DNA of 30,450 nucleotides. Source: Enterococcaceae bacterium (GTDB lineage: Bacteria > Bacillota > Bacilli > Lactobacillales > Catellicoccaceae). Position numbers and translations under genes: made by a program. The stretch lies in NCBI GenBank assembly GCA_030150665.1, contig JASLFJ010000122.1, forward strand, positions 1 through 30,450, read 5' to 3'. This document shows, piece by piece, positions 15,581 through 24,315 of this stretch (position 1 is the stretch's first letter; each line of letters starts with the position of its first letter). Below the pieces are notes generated by a model. That model was given only the letters and a program-made list of their open reading frames with translations, ran no database searches and had not been told where the DNA came from.

Positions 15581-16063
15581 ATGTTTGCAGCTATTTGGGC
15601 ACAAAATCAAGAGGGGGTCATTGGAAAAGAGGGGGTATTGCCTTGGCATATCCCGAATGATTTAAAATTTTTTAAATTAATGACACAAGATAGTGTTGTA
15701 ATATTGGGAAGAAAAACATTTGAGGGCATGAATCAATATGTATTACCTGATCGGACAATGATTGTACTAACGCGTCAAAAAGATTATAGCGTACCAGAAG
15801 GTGTGCTTGTTTATCATCATTGGGAAGATATTGTTCGAGATTATCAAGATAGTGAACAATTAGTCTTTGTGATGGGTGGAGCTGATATCTATCGACAGAC
15901 ACTATCAGATATGCAGTATGTATTTCGCACAGTGATTGATTATCCTGTTATAGGAGATGCTTATGCTCCAGATCTTGATGATCATTGGAAGTTGATTGCT
16001 CGGGCAGAAGGAAGTTCTGAAGAGCAAGTTCCGCATTATTTTGAAATGTATGAACGTCAATAA
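15581..16063 (+). CDS. folA: Dihydrofolate reductase
   Basis: This enzyme regenerates tetrahydrofolate from the dihydrofolate made by ThyA, using NADPH. The conserved blocks are AAIWAQNQEGVIGKEGVLPW, IPNDLKFFK with the substrate-binding acidic residue, VILGRKTFEG for NADPH, and FVMGGADIYRQTL. At 160 residues it is a normal chromosomal DHFR. AAAGGAGG (15566-15573) fits the ATG at 15581 best (7-base gap); an ATG three bases earlier is also possible. It is the last gene of the ABC-F-thyA-folA operon, ending at the shared terminator. Confidence 0.95.
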   Translation: MFAAIWAQNQEGVIGKEGVLPWHIPNDLKFFKLMTQDSVVILGRKTFEGMNQYVLPDRTMIVLTRQKDYSVPEGVLVYHHWEDIVRDYQDSEQLVFVMGGADIYRQTLSDMQYVFRTVIDYPVIGDAYAPDLDDHWKLIARAEGSSEEQVPHYFEMYERQ

Positions 16064-16083
16064 ATATAGATCATCTATTTATG

Positions 16084-16139
16084 ATCAAAAAGTTAGGACT
16101 TAGGTAGTATAATCGCTACCTAAGTCCTAACTTTTTGAT
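16084..16139. terminator. Bidirectional terminator between folA and menC
   Basis: A perfect 24-bp stem (arms 16084-16107 and 16116-16139) surrounds an 8-base loop. Both strands have a run of five Ts near the stem end, so it can stop transcription from both sides. Its last base is the first base of the menC stop codon on the opposite strand. Confidence 0.9.
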
Positions 16140-17296
16140 TAAAAGTGAAGTGTTACTTTGTATTGATTTTGTTGATAATGTTTGATAAGCGCAAGATCAG
16201 GAGTAACTCCGATTCCTGGTTTTTCCGGTAAGATTAAGTTTCCTTGTTGAAGCTGTAATTTAGGATTAATGATATCTTTTTGCCAAAAATAATCAGAAGG
16301 ACTAAATTCACTAGGTAACCGTTGTGTTGTGTTGATACTACTTGCTAAAGATAAGTTATGAGCTTTTGAAATACCACTTTCAATCATGCCACCAAACCAA
16401 AAAGGAATGTGATGAGCAGTGGCATAATTTACACATTGTAGTGTTGCAAGTGTTCCACCCAATCGACTCGGTTTGAATACCGCCATATCAAAAGGAACCT
16501 GTTGATGGAGTGTGATCAATTCTTCCAAAGATGTTATTTGTTCGTCTAATGCGATATTTAAAGTACAATAGGCTTTAAGAGCTTCCAGTTGATGAATGTC
16601 ATCTACTGAGTAAGGTTGTTCTAATGCATTTAAAGGAATGTGATTAAGTTCCTGCCACCAAGATAAAGGCTGATTATTTAAAGATCCATTCGCATCTGCA
16701 ACCCAAAACAGATGAGGATAAGTACTACATAAATGATACAGTGTATCTAGAGAGGTTTTTGGCGAAAGTTTGACTTTGATGCGTTTGATCTGTTGTTGTT
16801 GGGCGCGTGTTATTATTTGATGAGTCTTATCAGATAGTGATATATCTCCTAAAACAATCCCTGAAGGCACATGAGCTGTTAAGGGTGTGTTATCAGGACC
16901 TGTATTTTGTGCTAAAAGAACGTATAACGGTATATTTTCAAGTTTTGCTTGAAGATCCCATAATGCTTGTTCTAAAGCACTGTGAGCAAAGGGATGTGTG
17001 TGATTGTGTGTTAAGAAATGTTGGTAGATATCATAGGGGGTTACAGACTTTGTTTGAGCTTTGACCCAAGGAATTAAATGATCAATTAAATAATTCCACG
17101 AATCTTCTAAAGTTTCTGGATGATACCATGGGGTGTCAAAAGAAACACATTCTCCCCATCCTATTTGTGTTTGTGTGGCAACAGATACTAAAATAATCGA
17201 GCGCATTTTGATGGTTTGTTTGGCTGTTTGAAAGGGGCGTTTTAAGGGTAATGTTACTTTCGTTAATGTAATTGTTTGGATGGATCTTTCGTCCAA
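16139..17296 (-). CDS. menC: o-Succinylbenzoate synthase
   Basis: This enolase-superfamily enzyme dehydrates SHCHC to o-succinylbenzoate in menaquinone synthesis. All expected residues are visible: the KxK pair Lys174/Lys176 (IKVKLSP), metal ligands Asp201 (DANGSL), Glu226 (LEQP) and Asp251 (ALDEQ), and Lys275 (FKPSRLGG). The 385-residue length fits the OSBS/NSAR branch. The start is a TTG at 17296, within the end of menE, and no in-frame ATG precedes the conserved N-terminal strand. AAAGGAG eight or so bases before it supports this start. It is the last gene of the men cluster. Confidence 0.94.
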   Translation of the reverse strand: MDERSIQTITLTKVTLPLKRPFQTAKQTIKMRSIILVSVATQTQIGWGECVSFDTPWYHPETLEDSWNYLIDHLIPWVKAQTKSVTPYDIYQHFLTHNHTHPFAHSALEQALWDLQAKLENIPLYVLLAQNTGPDNTPLTAHVPSGIVLGDISLSDKTHQIITRAQQQQIKRIKVKLSPKTSLDTLYHLCSTYPHLFWVADANGSLNNQPLSWWQELNHIPLNALEQPYSVDDIHQLEALKAYCTLNIALDEQITSLEELITLHQQVPFDMAVFKPSRLGGTLATLQCVNYATAHHIPFWFGGMIESGISKAHNLSLASSINTTQRLPSEFSPSDYFWQKDIINPKLQLQQGNLILPEKPGIGVTPDLALIKHYQQNQYKVTLHF

Positions 17297-18723
17297 TGCG
17301 CAAGCTCCTTTCTTTTGAGTTTATTGAGGTGATTTTTAGGTAAAGTATCGGTGACGTAATATTGATCTGGAATTTTATAGGAGGCAAGATGTTTACGACA
17401 AAAGTCATGTAATTCTTGATAAGTACAAGGTTTTTTTAAGACAATCCAAGCTACTGGACGCATGCCCCATAAGTTATCATAAATCCCTACAACACCTGCA
17501 TCATAAATGGCTGGATGTTGTTTTAAACAATGCTCTACTTCTGCAGGGTAAATATTTTCTCCTCCAGAAATAATAAGATCTGATCTTCGGTCTAAAATAT
17601 ATACATGTCCTTGTGTATCTTGATAGGCAATATCTCCTGTTTCAAACCAACCTTGATCGTTGTAGCTTGTTAATTGTTGTGCATGACCGATATATCCTGG
17701 ACTCATTTGTGGGCCTTTAACCCATAGTTCTCCGGGTGTGTGTGGTGTTTTTGTATGAATATGTATGTTAACTCCTAAAAGAGGAGTTCCTACTGTATAA
17801 GGAGGGGATTGGGTACTGTCTACAGGATGGGTTAATATTTGTGAGCATGTTTCAGTCATGCCGTAAGATGCATAAAGGGGGATTTTTACTTGTTTTGCTA
17901 GAGAAACCGTTCTTTGACTTAGTGCAGCCCCTCCTATTAAAAACCCTTTAAAATGTGTTAAATGAGTAGGTTGTTTATAAGCTAAGAGTATGCGTTGGGC
18001 GAGTGTATCGACTAAAGAGGCGATTGTAATGGTGTGTGTATGGATTAGATTAACAATGTGTGATTCATTAAATTGTTCTAAAAGATAGACACTGCAGCCT
18101 GTGACTAATGAGCGCATTAAAATAGAAAGACCGCTAATATGATAAAGGGGTAAGACACATAGCCAACAATCTTGTTCTGTAATATCTAAAGCTAACTGTG
18201 CTGCTAAAGCACTGCTAATATGATTTTCAAAGGTTTGCCGTACTCCTTTTGCGGTACCAGTGGTTCCTGATGTGTACATAATAGAACACGTTGCTTTTAA
18301 ATCCCATTGTTGATCAGGTAAGTAACAGGCTAGCGTATCATTAAGTGCTGTGATCGTTTGTGATAGATCAATTGAAGGTATGGATATATCATTAAAGTGA
18401 TAAAGAGAAGGATCTGTGATTAATGCTTCTGGATGCGCATCGTTAATTTGTTTTTGTAACTCTTCTATCGTTAATTTAGGATGTAAGAGTACGATTTCAA
18501 TATTTAAAAGGTAAAGTGCTAAGATGGTGAGGTAAAGATCAGGATGTTGTTGATGCAGTAGGGCAATACGCTTTGTGTTAGTAGGTAAGTGTTTTTTTAA
18601 GATAAACGCTATTTGTGTTGTTTTTATCCATAGATCTTGAAATGAATATGTTGTGTTCGTTGTTATTAATGCAGGATGGTTAGGTCTTAGTTTCATTTGT
18701 TTATAGAGTAAGTTAGTAATCAT
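17263..18723 (-). CDS. menE: o-Succinylbenzoate-CoA ligase
   Basis: This is an adenylate-forming enzyme that activates o-succinylbenzoate with ATP and CoA. The AMP-binding loop TSGTTGTAKG is at residues 151-160. YGMTET, GELWVKGP, WFETGDIAY and DRRSDLIISGGENIYPAEVE follow in the usual order. The C-terminal LPKNHLNKLKRKEL carries the adenylation lysine. The 486 residues are normal. AGAGGTGG lies a few bases before the ATG at 18723. It overlaps menC by 34 bases. A terminator-like hairpin separates it from menB upstream. The residue make-up is strikingly His-rich (about 27 His against about 16 Glu by my count). Confidence 0.95.
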   Translation of the reverse strand: MITNLLYKQMKLRPNHPALITTNTTYSFQDLWIKTTQIAFILKKHLPTNTKRIALLHQQHPDLYLTILALYLLNIEIVLLHPKLTIEELQKQINDAHPEALITDPSLYHFNDISIPSIDLSQTITALNDTLACYLPDQQWDLKATCSIMYTSGTTGTAKGVRQTFENHISSALAAQLALDITEQDCWLCVLPLYHISGLSILMRSLVTGCSVYLLEQFNESHIVNLIHTHTITIASLVDTLAQRILLAYKQPTHLTHFKGFLIGGAALSQRTVSLAKQVKIPLYASYGMTETCSQILTHPVDSTQSPPYTVGTPLLGVNIHIHTKTPHTPGELWVKGPQMSPGYIGHAQQLTSYNDQGWFETGDIAYQDTQGHVYILDRRSDLIISGGENIYPAEVEHCLKQHPAIYDAGVVGIYDNLWGMRPVAWIVLKKPCTYQELHDFCRKHLASYKIPDQYYVTDTLPKNHLNKLKRKELAHWTKDPSKQLH

Positions 18724-18750
18724 AAGCCACCTCTTATTGATGATGATAAA

Positions 18751-18775
18751 ATAAAAAAGAGCTTGCGCTCTTTTT
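18751..18775 (-). terminator. Intrinsic-terminator-like hairpin between menB and menE
   Basis: On the minus strand, AAAAAGAGC and GCTCTTTTT pair around a GCAA tetraloop and run into TTTTTTATTTT. It begins at the menB stop codon. No promoter is visible between it and menE, so it probably reduces rather than abolishes menE-menC transcription. Confidence 0.7.
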
Positions 18776-19598
18776 ATGGATATCTTGGAAACTGAGAAAA
18801 ATCAGGAGCACGTTTTTCTTTAAAAGCGTCTCGTCCTTCTTGAGCTTCTTCTGTTGTATAGTATAACAGCGTTGCATCTCCAGCTAGCTGTTGAATGCCT
18901 GCTAGTCCGTCTGTTTCTGCATTCATGGCAGCTTTAATAAAGCGAAGGGCCATTGGACTTTTTTCTAGCATTTCTTGACACCAACGAATAGTTTCTTCTT
19001 CTAATGTTTCATAAGGAACTACGGTATTTACCAGTCCCATCTCCAGTGCTTCTTGTGCAGAATATTGTCGGCATAAAAACCAAATTTCTCGTGCTTTTTT
19101 CTGACCGACAATATTTGCTAAGTAACCTGAACCGTATCCTCCGTCAAAGGATCCTACTTTAGGTCCTGTTTGGCCAAATATTGCATTATCGGCCGCAATC
19201 GTTAAATCACAAACTAAATGAAGCACATGCCCACCACCTATCGCATAACCGGCTACCATAGCAATAACGGGTTTGGGAATAACTCTAATAAGACGTTGTA
19301 GATCTAAAACATTAAGACGTGGGATATGATCATCGCCGACATATCCTCCTGTACCGCGGACTTTTTGATCGCCTCCAGAACAAAATGCTTTACCACCAGC
19401 ACCTGTTAAAATAATAACCCCAACATGATGATCATCACGTGCTCTAGAAAATGCATCAATCAATTCATGAACAGTTTGTGGACGAAACGCATTATGCACT
19501 TCAGGACGATTGATCGTAATTTTAGCGATACCTTCTGCTACTTCATAAATAATGTCTGTATAGTTAGGATAGGCAATTTGCCAGTTTACTGTACTCAT
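18774..19598 (-). CDS. menB: 1,4-Dihydroxy-2-naphthoyl-CoA synthase
   Basis: This crotonase-fold enzyme closes the second ring of the naphthoquinone from o-succinylbenzoyl-CoA. The oxyanion-hole and active-site blocks are FCSGGDQKVRG, GYAIGGGHVLH and QTGPKVGSFDGGYGS. The Gly in QTGP is the hallmark of the bicarbonate-dependent type I group, which lacks the Asp of type II enzymes. The start chosen is the ATG at 19598 (274 residues). AAAGGAG ends eight bases or so upstream, and a GTG at 19607 sits inside that site. The menH stop lies 5 bases upstream. Confidence 0.95.
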   Translation of the reverse strand: MSTVNWQIAYPNYTDIIYEVAEGIAKITINRPEVHNAFRPQTVHELIDAFSRARDDHHVGVIILTGAGGKAFCSGGDQKVRGTGGYVGDDHIPRLNVLDLQRLIRVIPKPVIAMVAGYAIGGGHVLHLVCDLTIAADNAIFGQTGPKVGSFDGGYGSGYLANIVGQKKAREIWFLCRQYSAQEALEMGLVNTVVPYETLEEETIRWCQEMLEKSPMALRFIKAAMNAETDGLAGIQQLAGDATLLYYTTEEAQEGRDAFKEKRAPDFSQFPRYP

Positions 19599-19603
19599 TG
19601 AAT

Positions 19604-20389
19604 TCACTCCTTTAATGTCGTTAAAATATAATGATGATACTCATCAGGGGATTCTAAGTGAACGTTATGGCCAACCCCTGTTTTACAGTAAAGCTGTCCA
19701 TTAGGTACTTCATTGATTAAAGCTTGACCGATGCGTTTGAATTTATCATCTAAGTCTCCGCAAATATAATGGACTGGCATGTTGAGTCTTGATAAATAAG
19801 GCCAAAAGTTAGGTTGTTTGCCAGTGCCCATAAAGCGTAGACTTCTTGCCAGCTGTATAGGATCATTATCTAGCCTTAAGCTACGTTGACTAGCTTGAAC
19901 TTCTGGAGATAGACGTTTTTGACTGGCAAATAAAGGAAGCTGCTCCCAAGCATCAACAAAAGAAACTAACCCTTTATGGATTAGAGTTTGGGCGAGCTGT
20001 TGATCTTGCATTTGCCGCTTTCGTCGCTCTGTTTTTGTCACAAGACCTGGATGAGCACCTTCTAAATATAGCTGTTTTACCCATGTTGGATAAGTTAGTG
20101 CGTAAGCTAACGCGATTCTGCCCCCCATTGAGTAGCCAATGAAGGTCACAGGACGTTTGATATGTTGCGTGATATACTGATGTAAGGTGTTTATTTGATA
20201 AGAAAAGGTATAAGGTCTTGGAATATATTTCATTGTACCATGACCGAATAAATCTATCGTAACACAGGAATACTGAGTTGTGTAGTTTAAAAGATCAGGC
20301 CACCAATTTTTTTGTTGTCCCATAAAGCCATGAAGCCATAAGAGGGTGGGGGCTTGTTGTGGACCGAATTGTTGATACTGCGTATACAT
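19604..20389 (-). CDS. menH: MenH, SHCHC synthase (alpha/beta hydrolase)
   Basis: This enzyme removes pyruvate from SEPHCHC to give SHCHC. It has an alpha/beta-hydrolase fold of 261 residues. WLHGFMGQQKNW is the oxyanion region, GYSMGGR holds nucleophile Ser87, and GVGHNVHLE holds His241. The position between menD and menB matches the B. subtilis order. Its ATG overlaps the menD stop by one base, so translation is coupled. Assignment within the hydrolase superfamily rests partly on this context. Confidence 0.92.
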   Translation of the reverse strand: MYTQYQQFGPQQAPTLLWLHGFMGQQKNWWPDLLNYTTQYSCVTIDLFGHGTMKYIPRPYTFSYQINTLHQYITQHIKRPVTFIGYSMGGRIALAYALTYPTWVKQLYLEGAHPGLVTKTERRKRQMQDQQLAQTLIHKGLVSFVDAWEQLPLFASQKRLSPEVQASQRSLRLDNDPIQLARSLRFMGTGKQPNFWPYLSRLNMPVHYICGDLDDKFKRIGQALINEVPNGQLYCKTGVGHNVHLESPDEYHHYILTTLKE

Positions 20390-22101
20390 TATAAGCCTCC
20401 TGAAAGATTGTGTTTGATAAACTCAGCATAGCGAGCACGCATTTTTGCACTGGCCTCACTATCACAGATGCATTCTAATACCGTTACCATTGGTGAATTA
20501 TTTACAGATTCTAAGTGTCTTGTTAACTCATTAAGCTCTGTTACTTGATGATGCGTTATATGATGTGCTTGTGCTAGATGAGTGTGTGATGTGTTTGGTG
20601 GGGTTTTAAATAAGCGATTGAAATAGGTAGCATCTTGTGCTTGAGGGAGATGTTCAAAAATACCACCACCTTGATTGTTGATAAGAACAATAATTACAGG
20701 GGCACATGGTGGATTATATGTGAGGCTTAATAACCCATTTTGATCATAAAGCCATGCAAGGTCACCGATGAATAAGTATAAGGGTCGCTTTGTATATTGC
20801 TGTGTGCCTAACGCTGTAGAGATAATACCATCAATACCATTAAGACCACGGTTTGCATAAATTAATACATCTTTTGATGTTACGCTAAAGTAGCTATCAA
20901 TATCTCGGATGGGCATACTGTTGCTGACAAAAAGTAGACTACGCTCAGGTAGCGCATCAATTAACGTACGGGTATAGCTGCTTTCTGTCGGTTTATGATC
21001 GTTTAAAGATAAAAAAAATTGTTGCTCAAGCTGATGAATATGTTGGTTGAGTTGTTGACACAATGAGGTATACGAAGTAGGGTCTTGTTGTGGCCATTTA
21101 TAGCGCCACATCACTTGAGGTTGCATTTGATAGTGCTGAGTTACAGTCAATGTTGGATCTTTATAAAACGGACTGGGATCTATAATTAAGTGCGTCTTTG
21201 GCTTAGTCGCTGTTAACCACTGGTTGAGTGATTTTGAAATAAACGGAGCACCAAACTGAATAATACACTCAGGAGCGGGTAGTTGATGTGTCGTTTTTAA
21301 AAGGATATCATAACGGTCAATACAAAGATGAGCAACTTCTTTAGGGACAAATGAACGCATATTGGATAAAGGATCAATGAAAATAGGCCAATTCCAGCGA
21401 CGTGCCATATGCCAAAAATCGGTGAAATGCTCTAAATGATCGAGTTGTCCTAGAAGAAAACAACCTTGTTTTTTTTGTTCATTTATGAGGGTGTGGATCA
21501 TTGCTGGTGTGAGTTCTTGATGGGCAGGTTCATGTTTGATTGGCTTAGGAGATAGCTGATGTTTATGATACTTATAAAAAGGTTCTGCAATGGGCTGATT
21601 CAGATGAACAGGACCTAGTGGATCGGTTGTGGCTAAAGCAATCATTTTTTGAAGTTGCTGTCTCATATAATGAATCGGCTGATGTGGGTCTCGAGGCTCA
21701 GGCAGTGTTAGGCTATACTTTACGTGATTGCCGTAAAGTTGGTTTTGGTCCATTGTTTGCGGTGCTCCAATATTTTGCAAGGTTAACGGACGATCTGAGG
21801 TAATGACAATTAAAGGAATTCTTGCTTGTGATGCTTCTGCGATTGCAGGTAAATAGTTTGCAGCAGCTGTACCACTAGTACATAGTAATAACACAGGTGT
21901 TTTTTGCGCTTTAGCAATACCTAGTGCTAAAAAACCCGCTGAGCGTTCATCGATATGAATAAGTGTTTGCATTTTTGGATGCACTTCAAACGCATAAGCG
22001 AGTGCGGTTGATCGTGATCCAGGACTGATCACACATGTCGTTGCTCCTTGGTCAATACATTGTTGTACAAATCGTTGCATATAATGCGTTAATGGATCCA
22101 T
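20389..22101 (-). CDS. menD: SEPHCHC synthase
   Basis: This thiamine-diphosphate enzyme condenses isochorismate with 2-oxoglutarate, the first committed menaquinone step. The N-terminal block ISPGSRSTAL and the catalytic Glu52 in IDERSAGFLALGIAK are present. CTSGTAAANYLPAIAEA follows. The C-terminal ThDP/Mg motif includes FIGDLAWLYDQNGLL and INNQGGGIFEHLPQA. The 570 residues are normal. GGAGCGAG lies before the ATG at 22101. menF ends 3 bases before it. Confidence 0.95.
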   Translation of the reverse strand: MDPLTHYMQRFVQQCIDQGATTCVISPGSRSTALAYAFEVHPKMQTLIHIDERSAGFLALGIAKAQKTPVLLLCTSGTAAANYLPAIAEASQARIPLIVITSDRPLTLQNIGAPQTMDQNQLYGNHVKYSLTLPEPRDPHQPIHYMRQQLQKMIALATTDPLGPVHLNQPIAEPFYKYHKHQLSPKPIKHEPAHQELTPAMIHTLINEQKKQGCFLLGQLDHLEHFTDFWHMARRWNWPIFIDPLSNMRSFVPKEVAHLCIDRYDILLKTTHQLPAPECIIQFGAPFISKSLNQWLTATKPKTHLIIDPSPFYKDPTLTVTQHYQMQPQVMWRYKWPQQDPTSYTSLCQQLNQHIHQLEQQFFLSLNDHKPTESSYTRTLIDALPERSLLFVSNSMPIRDIDSYFSVTSKDVLIYANRGLNGIDGIISTALGTQQYTKRPLYLFIGDLAWLYDQNGLLSLTYNPPCAPVIIVLINNQGGGIFEHLPQAQDATYFNRLFKTPPNTSHTHLAQAHHITHHQVTELNELTRHLESVNNSPMVTVLECICDSEASAKMRARYAEFIKHNLSGGL

Positions 22102-22104
22102 AAG

Positions 22105-23376
22105 TTATCTCGCTCCAATCATTGATAATAAAGTCGCTAATTTATTTCGTGTTTCTTGATATTCTTCTTGAGGATCGGATTGTGCTACAATGCCTCCTCC
22201 AGCATAAAGGTAACATGCATTAGGACTTAAAAGTCCAGAGCGAATGCCAACGGCAAAAGAGCCATTTCCTTCTTGATCTACCCAGCCAATAGGTGCAGCA
22301 TAATATCCTCTACAAAAAGGTTCATACTGCTTTATCCATTGAAGTGCTTTATCTTGAGGCATGCCTCCTAGTGCGGGGGTGGGATGTAGTAAGTTAATAT
22401 AGTCTAAAACTGAAGTTTGCTCTTGACTGATTGCTTTAAATGGAGTGTATAGGTGATAAACACTTGGTGTTTTTATCACTTTCGGTTTGTCAGGGACGGT
22501 TAGCTTATGAGTATTTGGCAATAACTGTTGTTTTATAAAATCAACAACGTATTGGTGTTCTGATAAATTTTTAGGATCCTTTAATAGCTGATTAGGATCT
22601 TCAGTAAGATTTAACGTCCCTGCTAGTGCCATTGTGTGTAGGTGTTTTCCTTGTTTTTGAATTAATAGCTCTGGAGACAGTCCGAAAAATACTGTATTTT
22701 GACACTGCCACCAAAATCTAAATCCTTGTGCTGGATACGTAAGCCAATGATCAAACAGAACAGATTGATAATAGGAACTCGGTTGTGTTAACGGCGCTTT
22801 TATATACCGAGCGAGAACCACTTTGTCAAAGGATCCTGCTTGAATTTGTGCTTTTGCTTTTTGAATCAGTTCCATATATAAAGGAGTTTGTTGTTCTTGA
22901 AATATAAGAGAAGGAGTGACGGCTTGAAACGTTTTTTTACTAGGCTGAGGCGTAGCGGATGGTTGTTGATCTGAACGCCGGTAATGCGTTACTAACCACT
23001 GTCCATCTTTTAGTTCATAAAGATATTCTGGTAAGATCATACTTGCTTGATAAAAAGGGGCCCAAGGGGTCTTTTTTAAACATTCTGCAGCATGAAAAGC
23101 AGTTCCGCCAAAAAATAAAAGAGGAAGATCTTTTGTATGTTTTTTGATCAAATGTATTAGGGTTTGGATGTGTTTTAAAGGAGCGTTTAGATCCTCACTA
23201 ATCAGTTGTAGACAGGTTCCGTATCCTACTTTGATCTCTTTTTGATCAGGTGTTGCCCAATAAAAGGAAAGATCAGGATGATACATTGGAGGAGGCTCCG
23301 TTTGTATTTTTTGGGTGATCGTTAAAGATGTTTTAGAAAATAGTGCTGACAGTTTATGAGGATCTTTAAAATACAC
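22105..23376 (-). CDS. menF: Isochorismate synthase
   Basis: This enzyme converts chorismate to isochorismate at the entry of the menaquinone pathway. The chorismate-utilising core covers about residues 165-420. It includes FDKVVLAR with the general base Lys185, GLSPELLIQKQG, ALAGT, LHPTPALGGMP and FCRGYYAAPIGWVDQEGNG. The N-terminal 150 residues are variable, as usual. The start is a GTG at 23376, ten bases after AGGAG; the next in-frame Met is at residue 31. It is the first gene of the minus-strand operon, behind the promoter at 23415-23444. Confidence 0.93.
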   Translation of the reverse strand: MYFKDPHKLSALFSKTSLTITQKIQTEPPPMYHPDLSFYWATPDQKEIKVGYGTCLQLISEDLNAPLKHIQTLIHLIKKHTKDLPLLFFGGTAFHAAECLKKTPWAPFYQASMILPEYLYELKDGQWLVTHYRRSDQQPSATPQPSKKTFQAVTPSLIFQEQQTPLYMELIQKAKAQIQAGSFDKVVLARYIKAPLTQPSSYYQSVLFDHWLTYPAQGFRFWWQCQNTVFFGLSPELLIQKQGKHLHTMALAGTLNLTEDPNQLLKDPKNLSEHQYVVDFIKQQLLPNTHKLTVPDKPKVIKTPSVYHLYTPFKAISQEQTSVLDYINLLHPTPALGGMPQDKALQWIKQYEPFCRGYYAAPIGWVDQEGNGSFAVGIRSGLLSPNACYLYAGGGIVAQSDPQEEYQETRNKLATLLSMIGAR

Positions 23377-23414
23377 AAAAAAACACTCCTTTATAAATCT
23401 AATGATGTGAGTTT

Positions 23415-23444
23415 ATTATATATGTTTTTTAAGAAATAAGTAAA
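23415..23444 (-). promoter_or_regulatory. Promoter of the men operon
   Basis: On the minus strand, TTTACT (23439-23444) and TATAAT (23415-23420) are 18 bases apart. The predicted start is about 30 bases before the GTG of menF. It is divergent from the promoter at 23458-23487, only 13 bases away. Confidence 0.6.
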
Positions 23445-23457
23445 GATAGACCCTTCA

Positions 23458-23487
23458 TTGTCTATATGTGAGGATATATGATAGAAT
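23458..23487 (+). promoter_or_regulatory. Promoter of the five-gene unit 23510-27247
   Basis: TTGTCT (23458-23463) is followed 18 bases later by TAGAAT (23482-23487), with an upstream TG giving an extended -10 TGATAGAAT. The predicted start is about 15-20 bases before the first ATG. Confidence 0.55.
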
Positions 23488-23509
23488 AAAACATTAAAGG
23501 AGGGCATCT

Positions 23510-24301
23510 ATGAATATTGGTATTATTGGTTTTGGTCATTTAGGCCGAGCCTTTGCAGAAAGAATTCATCAAAATGGTATCGCAAAATCACATATCAAAA
23601 TCACATACCAAGGCAGTCCGCATACAAAAGCGTATATTCAAAATCATGGCTGGGAAGAAAGTGTCTGTGATTTAGATGGGCTCATTCAAGAAAGTGATTT
23701 CATTTATTTAATGGTGAGACCTCAAAATTATAAAAGGTTACGTGCTAAGTTAGCTCAGTATTTAAGACCGGAGCAATATTTAGTTTCTGTGATGGCAGGG
23801 ATTTCTTTAGATCAATTAGCTAAAGATTGCTCTGCACGCACGTATCGTATGATGTGTAGTGGACCTGAGAGTATTATTCGTGGTACAGGACTTTTAGCTA
23901 TCTATCCTAAAGATCAAAAACAGCAGATGAGTGTTCGTTTATTAAAACAAACAGAGATTTCGATAAAGCAAGAAGAAGATTTAGATTTATTTACGGTAGC
24001 AATTTGTCTGCCTGCTGTTTTGTTGCAACTCAGTCATTCATTTGGTGAAGATACGGTTCAACAGGCAATCGATGAATTATTAGCACACTATCAAGCAAAT
24101 GATATGATTCAAAAGATTATATGTTGGGCTAAACAGCAGATTCAAGAGATAACACAAATTGACCAACAAAAATCCTATATCACACACATGGCAACTTCTG
24201 GAGGAATTACAGAATCAATGGTCCAAACCGTTCGATGTGTTCCTTCATTAACAGCTGCCTTTACAGTGGGTATTGCACGACTGAATGCATTAAAAGGATA
24301 A
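23510..24301 (+). CDS. Pyrroline-5-carboxylate reductase-like (ProC/ComER-like) protein
   Basis: This 263-residue protein has the ProC fold. The N-terminal Rossmann motif GIIGFGHLGRAF (residues 4-15) would bind NAD(P). LVSVMAGISLDQL (91-103) and a late TSGGITESMVQ block match the P5C-reductase pattern. The canonical MPNTP segment is replaced by MMCSGPES (residues 114-121), so substrate binding is probably altered. This is typical of ComER-type paralogues rather than true ProC. AAAGGAGGG precedes the ATG at 23510. The second gene begins 14 bases later. The reaction is unknown; proline synthesis is possible but not favoured. Confidence 0.8.
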   Translation: MNIGIIGFGHLGRAFAERIHQNGIAKSHIKITYQGSPHTKAYIQNHGWEESVCDLDGLIQESDFIYLMVRPQNYKRLRAKLAQYLRPEQYLVSVMAGISLDQLAKDCSARTYRMMCSGPESIIRGTGLLAIYPKDQKQQMSVRLLKQTEISIKQEEDLDLFTVAICLPAVLLQLSHSFGEDTVQQAIDELLAHYQANDMIQKIICWAKQQIQEITQIDQQKSYITHMATSGGITESMVQTVRCVPSLTAAFTVGIARLNALKG

Positions 24302-24315
24302 AGGAGATGTAGATT

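Noticed and set aside
15581..16063. Acquired trimethoprim-resistant DHFR
   Set aside because: It sits in the normal thyA-folA operon with no mobile element nearby, and resistance cannot be judged from the motifs.
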